A DNA stretch of 64,000 bases. It comes from Bacteroides fragilis NCTC 9343. Its GTDB lineage: Bacteria > Bacteroidota > Bacteroidia > Bacteroidales > Bacteroidaceae. The notes under the pieces are model-generated. The model was not told where the DNA came from. It did not search any database and saw only the letters and a list, made by a program, of their open reading frames with translations. This document shows positions 53,854 to 63,150 of the stretch, in pieces. Where the stretch lies: NCBI RefSeq assembly GCF_000025985.1, contig NC_003228.3, positions 3,782,001 through 3,846,000 of the forward strand, in the 5' to 3' direction. The translations under genes and the position numbers were made by a program. Positions within the stretch are counted from its first letter, which is position 1; every line of letters begins with the position of its first letter.

Positions 53854-56800
53854 TTAAAATTCAACATTTAAACCAAACGAATAGATTCTGTTTTGTGGAT
53901 AGATGGCATCTCTTCCATCCCCGTTACGTTCAGGGTCGAGTCCTTTGTACGGAGTCAGAGTCAACAGATTATCACCGGAGAAGTAGATACGCACTTTAGA
54001 GATATTCGCCTTTTCGGTCCATACCCGAGGCAGCGTATAGCCCAAAGTCAGATTCTTCAGGCGGAAGAAAGAGGCATCCTTCAAGTAATAGCTGTTGGGA
54101 CGTGTGTTCTTGCCTCCACCCATATCCTGCCAATAGAGTTTAGGATGTTTAGCACCATAAGGATTCTCTTCTGTCCACATGTGTTTAATGTAGTCCTTGT
54201 TGGGAGATGATCCTTGCATAAAGGGCTGTACTCCCCAGTCAGTAGTATAATATTTTTTATCAGCTACCCCTTGACCGATCAGCGACAGGTCAAAACCTTT
54301 CCATGTCGCACTGGCATTGATACCATATTCGAAACCCGGAAAACGTCCTGAGAAAGTACGGCGGTCATAGTTATCAATCACTCCGTCCGGTTTTCCATCA
54401 GGTCCACTGATATCTTTGTACTTCAGATCACCCGGCTGTGTGTTATCATTAAATTGCTTTGGTGATGCATTGATCTCAGCCTGATCTGCAAATACACCGA
54501 TACACTCCAACATATAATACTCATCATAAGGTAATCCCTCACGTTTGATGCTGTAACTTCCGATTTCTTCTGCACCAAATTCAGTCAGCTTGTTGCGCGA
54601 ACGGTCAAAATAAACCCCTGCATTGTAGCGGAATCCCCTGAATGTACCTCCCTTCACCATATTGGCATAGTTTAAGGCAACCTCTATACCTTTATTCTCC
54701 ACCGAACCATTATTCACCGTCGGAGCAGAAAGTCCGAGTAAACTCGACACTTGTGAAGAACGCAATATGTCATCAGTAGTCTTTTTATACCAATCGAAAG
54801 TTACGCTCAAGCCATCGAACACCTGCAGGTCGAAACCGATATCGGTAATAGTAGTGGTCTCCCACTTAATGTTACGGTTGGCATAAGCTGTCTGCTGATA
54901 TCCGATAATAACACCATCCGAAGTTTTGGTAAACGGATAGTCATCCACACCCGAAATCATAGCTTGATAGGGATAAAGTCCGATATTCTGGTTACCCAAC
55001 TGTCCCCATGAACCTCTCAACTTGAAATTGTTCAGCCAATTAAGATTCAAATTTTTAATAAACTCTTCTTCTGTGGCACGCCAAGCGACTGAGAATGATG
55101 GAAATACTCCCCAACGATTTTCATCGGAGATGCGTGAAGTTCCGTCGTATCTCATATTGGCTTCAAACAGATAACGCTCTTTAAAATCGTAGTTAAAACG
55201 TCCGAACAAGGACTGAATAGCCCACTCTTCTTCACCTCCACTGTTACTCCAATCGGCTGTCCCTCCGGCATTGAGTACCGGCAAGTCAAATGCAAAGTCT
55301 TTACGATAGGCATTGAGCGTTTCATATTTCTCCGACTCTTGATTGTAACCTACCATCAAAGAGAAATTATGTGCATTATCCACTAACGACAAATCATATT
55401 TCAGATAACTATAAAGGTTGGTATAGAAACGGCGGCCATCGCCTACACTTAATCCCAATCCGCCTTTATCGAGTTCGGACGATCTCTCGCCGGTATGGTA
55501 ATCGTAAGTATAAGTCGTGCTTCCTCGCCAGTCTTTACTTTTGTTAGACTGAAGGCGGGCAGCTCCTTTAGTATACCACGTCAAGCCTTTAGCCAGATTG
55601 ATCTCTAACCACAGCTGAGCATTTATATCAAAATTATTATCACGCTTCATGGCGTTATCTCCGATAATGGCAGGCATGTTTTTGTTATGACTTTCGAAGG
55701 AATAAGCGGAACTTGTCCAGCGGCGAATACCTGTTCCGTCATCCGGTAACCAAGGCATATAGGTCGGTGCCTGCGAAAGCGTAGAGAGGAAAGCATCATT
55801 CTGTCCCTGGCGAGGCTGCTCTGTCTCACCATACATCAAGTTGGCATAAGTTCCCACCTTTATAAAATTAGTAATACGCGCAGTAAGGTCGATTGTTGCA
55901 TTGTATTTTCTATATTTAAATCCACGCATAGTACCCGGCTGATCGACAAAATTCAAAGCTACATTGTAGGTAGTCTTCTCCGTGCTACCGGCCATCGAGA
56001 GATTATGTGTCTGCACTACAGCTGTACGGAACATATAGTCCTGCCAGTCAAAGTTAGGATATTGGGGGTCCCCGACATTATTCCGATAAAGATTAATCTG
56101 GTCTTGAGTGTATTGTTTACCGGTTCCGGAGTTCTTCCAGGCCAGATTCGCTAGCTCCATATATTCCACAGAATTGGTGACACGATCATATAACTTGGTG
56201 GGTGTGTGCAAACCTACATTTCCATGATAACTAATGTGCACCTTATCTCCTACCGCACCTTGCTTGGTAGTTACCAGGATAACCCCGTTGGCAGCTCTCG
56301 CTCCATAAATAGCAGCCGAAGCTGCATCCTTTAACACAGAAACACTCTCGATCACGCTGGGATCAAGATTTGTCATGCTACCCGGTACACCATTGATCAG
56401 GATCAAAGGATCCGACCCGGCGGAAGAGAAAGTCCCCTGGCCACGGATACGAAAAGAGGTTCCTTCCCCACCTGGCTGTCCAAGTCCCTGATTGACACGA
56501 AGTCCCGGAATCTGCCCTTGCAGCAGGATAGCAGCATTGGCAACCGGACGTTTTGAAATATCGTCACCCGTCACAGCAGACACAGATCCGGTCAGATTGA
56601 CTTTCTTTTGAGTACCGAAACCCACTACGACAACTTCATCCAACTTCTGGGCATCTTCTTTAAGAACAATGTTCATTGGTTCTCTCTGGGCTTTGATACT
56701 CTGTGTTTTAAGGCCAATATAGGAAATTTCCAAAATGCTCCCTTCCGGAACATCCAAAGAGAACCGGCCGTTCAGATCTGTGATGTTTCCTAAAGTAGTT

Positions 56801-57033
56801 CCTTTTACCAATACGGATACACCGATAAGAGGTTCGCCAGCTTCATCAGTAACTACGCCGCTGACTTTTAGATTTTGTTGTTGCATAATGGTAACCGCAT
56901 CCTGTTTGAGCCCATCGGCCACGGCAAACTGAGGAGAAATACATAATAGCAGTAGACTGGCACCTGCTATTTTGAGACAATTCATTTCACGAGTCTTGAT
57001 TAAACTCGGAAACAGGTTAGTTCTTTTTGTCAT
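53854..57033 (-). CDS. SusC/RagA-family TonB-dependent receptor
   Basis: A 1059-residue outer-membrane importer. Signal region followed by a CarboxypepD_reg domain at about 55-130 (VSGVVTDEAGEPLIGVSVLV, NITDLNGRFSLDVPEGSILE), the TonB box region KLDEVVVVGFGTQKKVNLTG, plug motifs (RIRGQGTFSSAGSDPLILIN, SVLKDAASAAIYGARAANGV) and a long barrel ending NRIYSFGLNVEF. No STN domain, so no direct link to an anti-sigma factor is expected. Met17 (MNCLKIAGASLLLL) is an alternative start. Pairs with SusD downstream. Confidence 0.95.
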   Translation of the reverse strand: MTKRTNLFPSLIKTREMNCLKIAGASLLLLCISPQFAVADGLKQDAVTIMQQQNLKVSGVVTDEAGEPLIGVSVLVKGTTLGNITDLNGRFSLDVPEGSILEISYIGLKTQSIKAQREPMNIVLKEDAQKLDEVVVVGFGTQKKVNLTGSVSAVTGDDISKRPVANAAILLQGQIPGLRVNQGLGQPGGEGTSFRIRGQGTFSSAGSDPLILINGVPGSMTNLDPSVIESVSVLKDAASAAIYGARAANGVILVTTKQGAVGDKVHISYHGNVGLHTPTKLYDRVTNSVEYMELANLAWKNSGTGKQYTQDQINLYRNNVGDPQYPNFDWQDYMFRTAVVQTHNLSMAGSTEKTTYNVALNFVDQPGTMRGFKYRKYNATIDLTARITNFIKVGTYANLMYGETEQPRQGQNDAFLSTLSQAPTYMPWLPDDGTGIRRWTSSAYSFESHNKNMPAIIGDNAMKRDNNFDINAQLWLEINLAKGLTWYTKGAARLQSNKSKDWRGSTTYTYDYHTGERSSELDKGGLGLSVGDGRRFYTNLYSYLKYDLSLVDNAHNFSLMVGYNQESEKYETLNAYRKDFAFDLPVLNAGGTADWSNSGGEEEWAIQSLFGRFNYDFKERYLFEANMRYDGTSRISDENRWGVFPSFSVAWRATEEEFIKNLNLNWLNNFKLRGSWGQLGNQNIGLYPYQAMISGVDDYPFTKTSDGVIIGYQQTAYANRNIKWETTTITDIGFDLQVFDGLSVTFDWYKKTTDDILRSSQVSSLLGLSAPTVNNGSVENKGIEVALNYANMVKGGTFRGFRYNAGVYFDRSRNKLTEFGAEEIGSYSIKREGLPYDEYYMLECIGVFADQAEINASPKQFNDNTQPGDLKYKDISGPDGKPDGVIDNYDRRTFSGRFPGFEYGINASATWKGFDLSLIGQGVADKKYYTTDWGVQPFMQGSSPNKDYIKHMWTEENPYGAKHPKLYWQDMGGGKNTRPNSYYLKDASFFRLKNLTLGYTLPRVWTEKANISKVRIYFSGDNLLTLTPYKGLDPERNGDGRDAIYPQNRIYSFGLNVEF

Positions 57034-57481
57034 ACATTAAATTTTTCGGTTAAACATAAAAATAAGGAATGTTCTATCCGGAAGATTTATAAAACCCGGA
57101 ATTTGTTTTTAGTCGTTTTTCTAAGTCTTCATAAGCTTTCTGATTTTGATTATTAGTATTCTGTCAATATTAGAACTTTACTGAACTATGCTGATACTCC
57201 ATTCCGAAAGCAATCCATTGGGGAGTAGTCCTTTCAGAACTTGGAAAAACACAACTTTCATACAATTTGGTAAGATAAAAGCGGAAAAAGTATTGATTTC
57301 CTTCGGTACCGTACGCAATATTTATACTTGTTTGTACCCTAATTCTACCTAATAGAGATATAACATATTGATTAAACGAAACTTATACCAGTTAAACAGG
57401 AAAATAGAAGGCTGTTTAGATTTACTTCAAATGACTAATTAGCTTGAAGACATTGAGATTTATTAAAAAAAAGATTCGTAT
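57034..57481. other. AT-rich gap upstream of susC
   Basis: About 450 bp without a credible gene. No exact leftward TAnnTTTG match was found ahead of susC, so its promoter may depend on an activator or lie in a form I cannot read. Confidence 0.4.
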
Positions 57482-57514
57482 TTTGCATTTTATTAAATCT
57501 TATTCTTATCTTTG
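57482..57514 (+). promoter_or_regulatory. Promoter with no obvious gene
   Basis: TTTG at 57482-57485, a 21-bp spacer, TATCTTTG at 57507-57514: a near-ideal Bacteroides promoter reading rightward into a region with only a small open frame. Confidence 0.6.
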
Positions 57515-57545
57515 CCGCATAACATCTGCCAAAGACTTAATAGAT

Positions 57546-57695
57546 GTGAATTATTTGTTAGCCTTAAAAGCTCCGAAATGTACTTTCTATGCTGCGGATA
57601 TAGTTCTGAAAGAACTTAATCAATTAACAACACACAAGAGGCCTCCATTCTGTACTACCTATTTTATACTAATTGACGTCCAATGCCTTATTTAA
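57546..57695 (+). CDS. Doubtful 49-residue open frame behind a promoter
   Basis: Starting at a GTG 32 bp after the promoter, the frame encodes VNYLLALKAPKCTFYAADIV, then a KELNQLTTHKRPP segment, ending VQCLI. No family recognised and no ATG. The transcript may instead be a small non-coding RNA that ends at the hairpin near 57837. Confidence 0.2.
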   Translation: MNYLLALKAPKCTFYAADIVLKELNQLTTHKRPPFCTTYFILIDVQCLI

Positions 57696-57834
57696 TCAAG
57701 AAAATAAGTGCCCCACTACCCAACATCATTATCTGATATTAGTATATCATTATTTATTTGAAATATTATAAATGAATAAGCTACATTTAAAATTACTCTT
57801 GGAATGCCTTCCGGAAGAATTGCTTATAATAAAA

Positions 57835-57879
57835 AAACTGTTTTTGCCATCAATAATTTCCGGATAGCAAAAACAGTTT
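57835..57879. terminator. Terminator downstream of the epimerase gene
   Basis: AAACTGTTTTTGC (57835-57847) pairs perfectly with GCAAAAACAGTTT (57867-57879). It lies 27 bp past the stop of the epimerase and is flanked by A and T tracts on both sides. Confidence 0.8.
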
Positions 57880-57905
57880 ATCTTTTTTAAAGAGCTGGTA
57901 TAGGA

Positions 57906-58916
57906 TTATTTATTGAAATAGCCTACATACCAGTCATAGAATTTTTGAATCCCTTCTTCTATAGAAGTAGAGGGTTTATAGCCAAAGTCCTTTTCCAATC
58001 GGCCCGTATCGGCATAAGTACATACCACATCTCCCGGTTGCATACCCATCATCTGTTTAATGGCTGTCTTACCTGCTGTTTTTTCAATAACAGAAATGAA
58101 ATCCATCAGCTCTACCGGTGCAGAATTACCAATATTATAAATATAGAAAGGAATGGGATCGGCAGAAGGATGAGCAATGATCTTCATCAGACCTGCAATG
58201 ATATCATCGATATATGTAAAATCACGACGCATTTGCCCGTTATTGAATACTTTAATGGGGTCGCCATTTAATATTGCCTTCATAAACAGACAAGGAGCCA
58301 TATCCGGACGCCCCCAAGGACCATATACTGTAAAGAAACGCACACCGGTAGTAGGTATACTATAAAGTTTGCTATAAGCATGCGCCATCAGTTCATTCGA
58401 CTTTTTTGTTGCTGCATACAAACTCACCGGAGAGTCTGCCTTATCTGTTTCAGCATAAGGCACTTTATCATTCAGTCCATAAATGCTGCTTGAACTTGCA
58501 TAAACCAAATGATTTACCGGATAATGCCGACAACATTCCAACAGATTTAAGAAACCTACAATATTCGATTCAATATATGCATAAGGATTTTCAATCGAAT
58601 AGCGAACACCGGCCTGAGCAGCCAAATTCACCACAATATCAAAATGTTCGTCTTTAAACAAGTTGGTCAATCCTTCACGATCTGTCAAATCCATCTTGAT
58701 AAAGCGATAGGAAGGATATTTAGCACTCGGCAACAATATGTCTTTCTCGATCGATTCTTTAGTTATGCCGGTATCAGCTAAACGATCATATTTCAACTGT
58801 ACATCATAATAAGAGTTGATGTTATCCAACCCCACAACTTCACAACCTTGTGCTACCAATGCTTTTACCGTATAAGAGCCAATAAAACCTGCGGCTCCTG
58901 TTACTAATGCTTTCAT
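57906..58916 (-). CDS. NAD-dependent sugar epimerase, probable UDP-glucuronate 4-epimerase
   Basis: A 336-residue SDR-family enzyme. Nucleotide motif VTGAAGFIGSYTVKAL (residues 5-20), DNINSYYDVQLKYDRL, which marks the UDP-glucuronate 4-epimerase (Cap1J-type) group, the catalytic Tyr-x3-Lys in SLYAATKKSNELMAHA (about 165) and GVRFFTVYGPWGRPDMAPCL. It would turn UDP-GlcA into UDP-GalA. Last gene of the four-gene envelope operon; it follows the ArnT-like gene by 13 bp. Its product may feed that operon's sugar. Confidence 0.88.
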   Translation of the reverse strand: MKALVTGAAGFIGSYTVKALVAQGCEVVGLDNINSYYDVQLKYDRLADTGITKESIEKDILLPSAKYPSYRFIKMDLTDREGLTNLFKDEHFDIVVNLAAQAGVRYSIENPYAYIESNIVGFLNLLECCRHYPVNHLVYASSSSIYGLNDKVPYAETDKADSPVSLYAATKKSNELMAHAYSKLYSIPTTGVRFFTVYGPWGRPDMAPCLFMKAILNGDPIKVFNNGQMRRDFTYIDDIIAGLMKIIAHPSADPIPFYIYNIGNSAPVELMDFISVIEKTAGKTAIKQMMGMQPGDVVCTYADTGRLEKDFGYKPSTSIEEGIQKFYDWYVGYFNK

Positions 58917-58929
58917 GATTCAATTTAGT

Positions 58930-60483
58930 TTAGAGTACCATTACAGAAAAACGACCTATAACGTAATGTTCTTTACCATTAACAAACTCTTCCAGTTTCT
59001 TGTTCGAACGTATTTTTTTGTTCGAAATCATCAAAATGGTATTCTGATATTTATTATCCAAGACTTCTTCTTCTGTCACTTCTTTCACTCTTTCATGCAG
59101 ATACACATCCATATTTTCAGAACGACGTACATTCAGGACACAATAACCGGATACGTTTTTCTCCTTAGAAAGTTCCACTGCTTTCCGGCATAACTCGGAA
59201 TAACCCAACTCACCATTAATAGCCGGTACATCCCAACCTCCCACAAAGACAGCACAAAACAATCCGAGGGCAAGCACATTAATAGTCTTGTTCAACGATT
59301 TCTTCCGATAAAGAAAATACAGGGCCGTACCACCACTGACAGTCAATATTCCACCGGCTACATAAAAAAGCTTCTGTCCCAGGAATTCAGTACCCGGCAT
59401 TCGTCCCAGCACAATAAGAGCCGGCAGCCCTGCCACGAATACGACGGCAGGAAGAAGCAACGTCAACGCCAACCATTGATTCCAGCGGAAATGAGATAAC
59501 AAAAGTACAGCCAAATAAACAAAGAATGGAAAAGTCGGTGCCAAATAGACAGCCAGTTTACCACTGAAACAAGATAACATCAGTAACGTAGTGAGAATTA
59601 TGACCATAAAGAAACGCTCCATATCAGAACGAATCAGTCGGCGACAAGCCCCGGCAATAATTATACCGACCAGAAACAGAGCCCACGGAGCTAACGAATA
59701 CCAAACAGAAATAAAATAATAATAAAACGGAGCACTATGATCGAACGCATTGACAGCACGCCCCACTGTTTGACGGAATAACAAATCATGCAGATAAGTT
59801 AATCCCCCCTCTTCCCAACAAACACCACCGAACCAAATGAAACATCCGAGCAATAATACAGCGAACGTTTTCCATCCCCAATAACGTCCAAAGGTCTTCA
59901 CACGTCCGGTAATCAGCAAAAAAATGAAAGTAGACACCAATGGTACCAGTATCCCCACAGGCCCTTTGGAGAAAACTGCCATAAAAATATAAAAAGGAAA
60001 CAGAAACTGATTCCAGTTCTTACTGCCTTGCCCTTTCAGCATCTGATAAAAAGTACGAAGAGCAAGCACAATAAACATACACATCAACATATCCATGCGC
60101 AATACAACAGCTAACCCTAAAAAGAGTCCACAACTCATCAACATTAATTGAGCCGATAAACGGTTAGCTACAGAGACTTCACGTTCCACCCACCGGTCCA
60201 TTACCAACATGATCACTAAAGCCGGAATAAAAGAGAAGAGTGAAGCAAACCACATGGCATGATTGCCTAACAGCCACTTGCCCAACATCAGAATCCAGAA
60301 ATACAAAGGAGGCTTGTCAGCATACTGAATACCATGATTAGTGAACGTAAAAATATCACCATTACGCAGTGCTTCGTCAACAATACTCAAGTAACGTAAC
60401 TCGTTGGAGGGAGTGTAGTCACGGAAAATCAACACCGGCAGTACAGCCAGCAATAATAAAAACGGAAGAAATTTACTTTTCAT
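58930..60483 (-). CDS. ArnT-like polyprenyl-phosphate glycosyltransferase (second copy)
   Basis: A 517-residue GT-C membrane enzyme starting at the ATG at 60483 (MKSKFLPFLLLLAVLPVLIF); the longer frame back to 60516 lies inside the preceding gene. Early loop DYTPSNELRYLSIVDEALRN, then NHGIQYADKPPLYFWILML, carries the acidic and Lys-Pro-Pro residues of the ArnT/PMT families. Eleven or so spans and a 90-residue soluble C-terminus (NGELGYSELCRKAVELSKEK) follow. It moves a sugar from a polyprenyl carrier to an envelope acceptor; the donor is probably made by the GT2 in the same operon. It overlaps the LAB_N gene by 11 bp. Confidence 0.87.
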   Translation of the reverse strand: MKSKFLPFLLLLAVLPVLIFRDYTPSNELRYLSIVDEALRNGDIFTFTNHGIQYADKPPLYFWILMLGKWLLGNHAMWFASLFSFIPALVIMLVMDRWVEREVSVANRLSAQLMLMSCGLFLGLAVVLRMDMLMCMFIVLALRTFYQMLKGQGSKNWNQFLFPFYIFMAVFSKGPVGILVPLVSTFIFLLITGRVKTFGRYWGWKTFAVLLLGCFIWFGGVCWEEGGLTYLHDLLFRQTVGRAVNAFDHSAPFYYYFISVWYSLAPWALFLVGIIIAGACRRLIRSDMERFFMVIILTTLLMLSCFSGKLAVYLAPTFPFFVYLAVLLLSHFRWNQWLALTLLLPAVVFVAGLPALIVLGRMPGTEFLGQKLFYVAGGILTVSGGTALYFLYRKKSLNKTINVLALGLFCAVFVGGWDVPAINGELGYSELCRKAVELSKEKNVSGYCVLNVRRSENMDVYLHERVKEVTEEEVLDNKYQNTILMISNKKIRSNKKLEEFVNGKEHYVIGRFSVMVL

Positions 60484-61120
60484 AGGCAACTGATTGCTTG
60501 GAGCTTTTACGTCCAATCATCAGATTGCGAAAATAGGCAACGAATCCGACGGATTGACCCAAAATCAACACAGGATCAAGACGGAATACACCGTATGCCA
60601 CAATAACCGATGAACCGACCAGGCTGATAATCCAGAAGCCGGCAGGCAGTAAAGACTCTTTATGATGGAATGAATAAGCCCATTGATATACAAAGCGGAG
60701 AGTGAAAATAATTTGCCCCATTGAACCGAAAATCAATAGCCAAAGAGGTACCTCTTCATTGCGGAAAAAACTATCGATAAAATGTTGCGCATCATGCAAC
60801 ATAAAAGCTGCCGCAATTACCGGTGTAATCACTAACAAGGTTTTCAGTGCTCCGTGAAGCTTATTCCAAATACCTTTCTCGTTCAGATTCCACAAATAGA
60901 TATAATAGGAAATAAACTGTCCGAAGATAATAGAAAAATCATCACGCAACCATCCATAAATACACAACAAGTAAGATCCGGCAATACTCAATATCCAGAA
61001 TATGGAAGGAGACACTACCTTCTTTGCCTTTTCCGATAATATCCATTGAAATATGATGCGAGCTGAGAAAAAAGCCTGCGCTAAAAAACCGATTACATAG
61101 ATAAAGCCGCTCCCCTTCAC
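60473..61120 (-). CDS. LAB_N-domain membrane protein, two tandem units
   Basis: A 215-residue protein with two copies of the lipid-A-biosynthesis N-terminal domain: FLAQAFFSARIIFQWILSEK with SPSIFWILSIAGSYLLCIYG (residues 12-60), and GQIIFTLRFVYQWAYSFHHK with PAGFWIISLVGSSVIVAYG (residues 130-180). LAB_N proteins act with GT2 and ArnT-like enzymes in polyprenyl-phosphate sugar systems, possibly as small flippases of the SemiSWEET-like fold. It starts 4 bp after the GT2 gene. Confidence 0.85.
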   Translation of the reverse strand: MKGSGFIYVIGFLAQAFFSARIIFQWILSEKAKKVVSPSIFWILSIAGSYLLCIYGWLRDDFSIIFGQFISYYIYLWNLNEKGIWNKLHGALKTLLVITPVIAAAFMLHDAQHFIDSFFRNEEVPLWLLIFGSMGQIIFTLRFVYQWAYSFHHKESLLPAGFWIISLVGSSVIVAYGVFRLDPVLILGQSVGFVAYFRNLMIGRKSSKQSVAYEK

Positions 61121-61124
61121 AAAT

Positions 61125-61859
61125 TTACGCTATTAAGTTATTGTCACCGATACGATAGTTAATATATCTCTTTTTCATCCAACGATAGGCAAAGCAATCA
61201 AGAAAAGGAGAAACCAACCGGTTCCACAAATGATATTTGGATGTACCTGCTACACGAGGAAAATGGCGAACCGGGATTTGCTTGATTTTAGCATCTTGCA
61301 ACAAGATCAATGCCGGAAGAAAACGATGCATACCCGTAAAGAACGGAATACGTTTGGCATAGGCTGTATGCAAAACCTTCAGAGGACAACCGGTATCCTG
61401 CACACCGTCATTGGTCATCATTCTTCTGAAACCATTGGCAATCTTCGATTGCAGATTCTTGAAAAAAGAATCTTTACGATTGGCACGGATTCCCATCACC
61501 AGCTGATAATCAGCAATATCTTTCAGCAACAGATTGAAATCTTCGGGAGTAGTCTGAAGGTCGGCATCCATATACCCTACATATACCGACTCTGTATAGT
61601 CGATACCTGCTTTCATAGCAGCACTTAATCCAGAATTTTTTGCTAAATCCATATAAAAGAAATCCTTGTTACGTGCGCATACCTCCATAATACGCTGCTT
61701 ACTGTTGTCACGCGAACCGTCATTCACAAACAACACACAGGCCGTACAAATAGATTTGGGTAAAAACTCTCCCAATTTCTGTTCCAAAGAGTAGATATTG
61801 TCTTCTTCGTTGTATACAGGAACAACGATAGTCAGTTGATAATTGATCGTTTTATTCAT
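61125..61859 (-). CDS. Family 2 glycosyltransferase, polyprenyl-phosphate type
   Basis: A 244-residue DPM1/ArnC-like enzyme starting at the ATG at 61859 (MNKTINYQLTIVVPVYNEED). The donor site has FVNDGSRDNSKQRIMEV and the DxD motif VGYMDADLQTTPEDF; the acceptor lobe has NGFRRMMTNDGVQDTGCPLK. There are no C-terminal membrane spans, unlike some family members. It likely loads a sugar onto undecaprenyl phosphate for the ArnT-like enzyme downstream. First gene of a four-gene operon. A -7 box TACTTTTG (61888-61881 leftward) lies 22 bp upstream. Confidence 0.9.
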   Translation of the reverse strand: MNKTINYQLTIVVPVYNEEDNIYSLEQKLGEFLPKSICTACVLFVNDGSRDNSKQRIMEVCARNKDFFYMDLAKNSGLSAAMKAGIDYTESVYVGYMDADLQTTPEDFNLLLKDIADYQLVMGIRANRKDSFFKNLQSKIANGFRRMMTNDGVQDTGCPLKVLHTAYAKRIPFFTGMHRFLPALILLQDAKIKQIPVRHFPRVAGTSKYHLWNRLVSPFLDCFAYRWMKKRYINYRIGDNNLIA

Positions 61860-61880
61860 TGCCTCATTGTAAATATCCCG

Positions 61881-61888
61881 CAAAAGTA
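61881..61888 (-). promoter_or_regulatory. Promoter -7 box of the envelope-glycan operon
   Basis: TACTTTTG read leftward matches TAnnTTTG; the -33 position is weak. Confidence 0.45.
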
Positions 61889-62012
61889 CAAAAAATATGA
61901 AATAAAATAGGATTATTGAAACAACAATCCAAATCTAATTTATGTTTTTATAGCACAAAAAGAAAAAAAGGAACCGGATTATAACATTCATACAGAATTA
62001 GAATATAAAAAG

Positions 62013-62046
62013 AATGCCGGAGAAAGATAAGATTTTCTCCGGCATT
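62013..62046 (-). terminator. Terminator of the leu operon
   Basis: AATGCCGGAGAAA (62013-62025) and TTTCTCCGGCATT (62034-62046) form a 13-bp perfect stem, followed leftward by a T tract. It lies 31 bp after the leuB stop. Confidence 0.85.
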
Positions 62047-62076
62047 GTTATCTGTTTTATAAATCTGAAAACTAAA

Positions 62077-63138
62077 TCATGCTTTCCGGATGTAATCAAC
62101 AATCCATGCCCCTACTTCTTTCGTACCAAATTTTTCACCACCTTCCACTTGAATCTCGGGTGTACGTACATTAGCATCCAAAGAAGCATCAACTGCTTTG
62201 CGGATCAATGCACCTTCAGCTTTACAATCGAAGTATTCGAACAGCATGGCCACCGAAAGAATTTGCGCCAGCGGATTAGCGATATTCAAGCCTTTTGCTT
62301 GCGGCCACGAACCGTGAATCGGCTCGAACACCGGAGTACTCTCACCTGTAGAAGCAGACGGAAGCAACCCCATAGAGCCACTGATGACAGACCCTTCATC
62401 GGTAAGAATATCACCAAAGGTATTCTCCGTCACCATCACATCAAAAAATTTAGGCTCCTGAATCATCTTCATTGCAGCATTATCCACAAACATATAATCA
62501 GTGGTCACCTCCGGATACTGCGGCGCCATTTCTTGTGCAATCTGCCTCCATAGACGACTGGAAGCAAGCACATTAGCTTTATCTACAACAGTCAAGTGCT
62601 TACGACGCTTCATAGCATATTCGAAACCGACTTTCAAGATACGTTCTATCTCAGGACGTGTATACATATTCGTGTCGTATGCTTTGTCATTATCCTGATA
62701 TTTTTCACCAAAATACATACCTCCGGTCAATTCGCGAATACACAGAAAATCGGCTCCTTCTACTAACTCTGCACGAAGAGGAGACTTGTGCACCAAACAC
62801 TTAAATGTTTGGACAGGACGGATATTGGCAAATAAGCCGAGTTTTTTACGCATAGCCAGTAGCCCCTGCTCCGGACGCACCTTGGCAGTCGGGTCATTGT
62901 CAAACTTAGGATCACCTACGGCCGAAAAAAGAACTGCATCGGCATTCTTACAAACCCGGTAAGTTTCTTCCGGAAAAGGATCGCCTACTTTATCAATGGC
63001 ATCCGCACCGCAAATGGCATATTCATAGTTTACTTTATGTCCAAACTTCTCACAGACGGCACTCATTACCTCCACACCTTGTACAGAGATTTCCGGTCCG
63101 ATACCGTCACCGGCTAATACAGCAATTTTAAAATCCAT
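62077..63138 (-). CDS. leuB: 3-isopropylmalate dehydrogenase
   Basis: A 353-residue NAD-dependent decarboxylating dehydrogenase for the third step of leucine synthesis. The start [20 protein letters not shown] at 63138 is typical; an upstream TTG is not. [40 protein letters not shown] and [20 protein letters not shown] are family marks; the last binds NAD. It follows the leuA-type gene by 12 bp and ends the operon. Confidence 0.96.
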   Translation of the reverse strand: MDFKIAVLAGDGIGPEISVQGVEVMSAVCEKFGHKVNYEYAICGADAIDKVGDPFPEETYRVCKNADAVLFSAVGDPKFDNDPTAKVRPEQGLLAMRKKLGLFANIRPVQTFKCLVHKSPLRAELVEGADFLCIRELTGGMYFGEKYQDNDKAYDTNMYTRPEIERILKVGFEYAMKRRKHLTVVDKANVLASSRLWRQIAQEMAPQYPEVTTDYMFVDNAAMKMIQEPKFFDVMVTENTFGDILTDEGSVISGSMGLLPSASTGESTPVFEPIHGSWPQAKGLNIANPLAQILSVAMLFEYFDCKAEGALIRKAVDASLDANVRTPEIQVEGGEKFGTKEVGAWIVDYIRKA

Positions 63139-63150
63139 ATTATTCAATAA

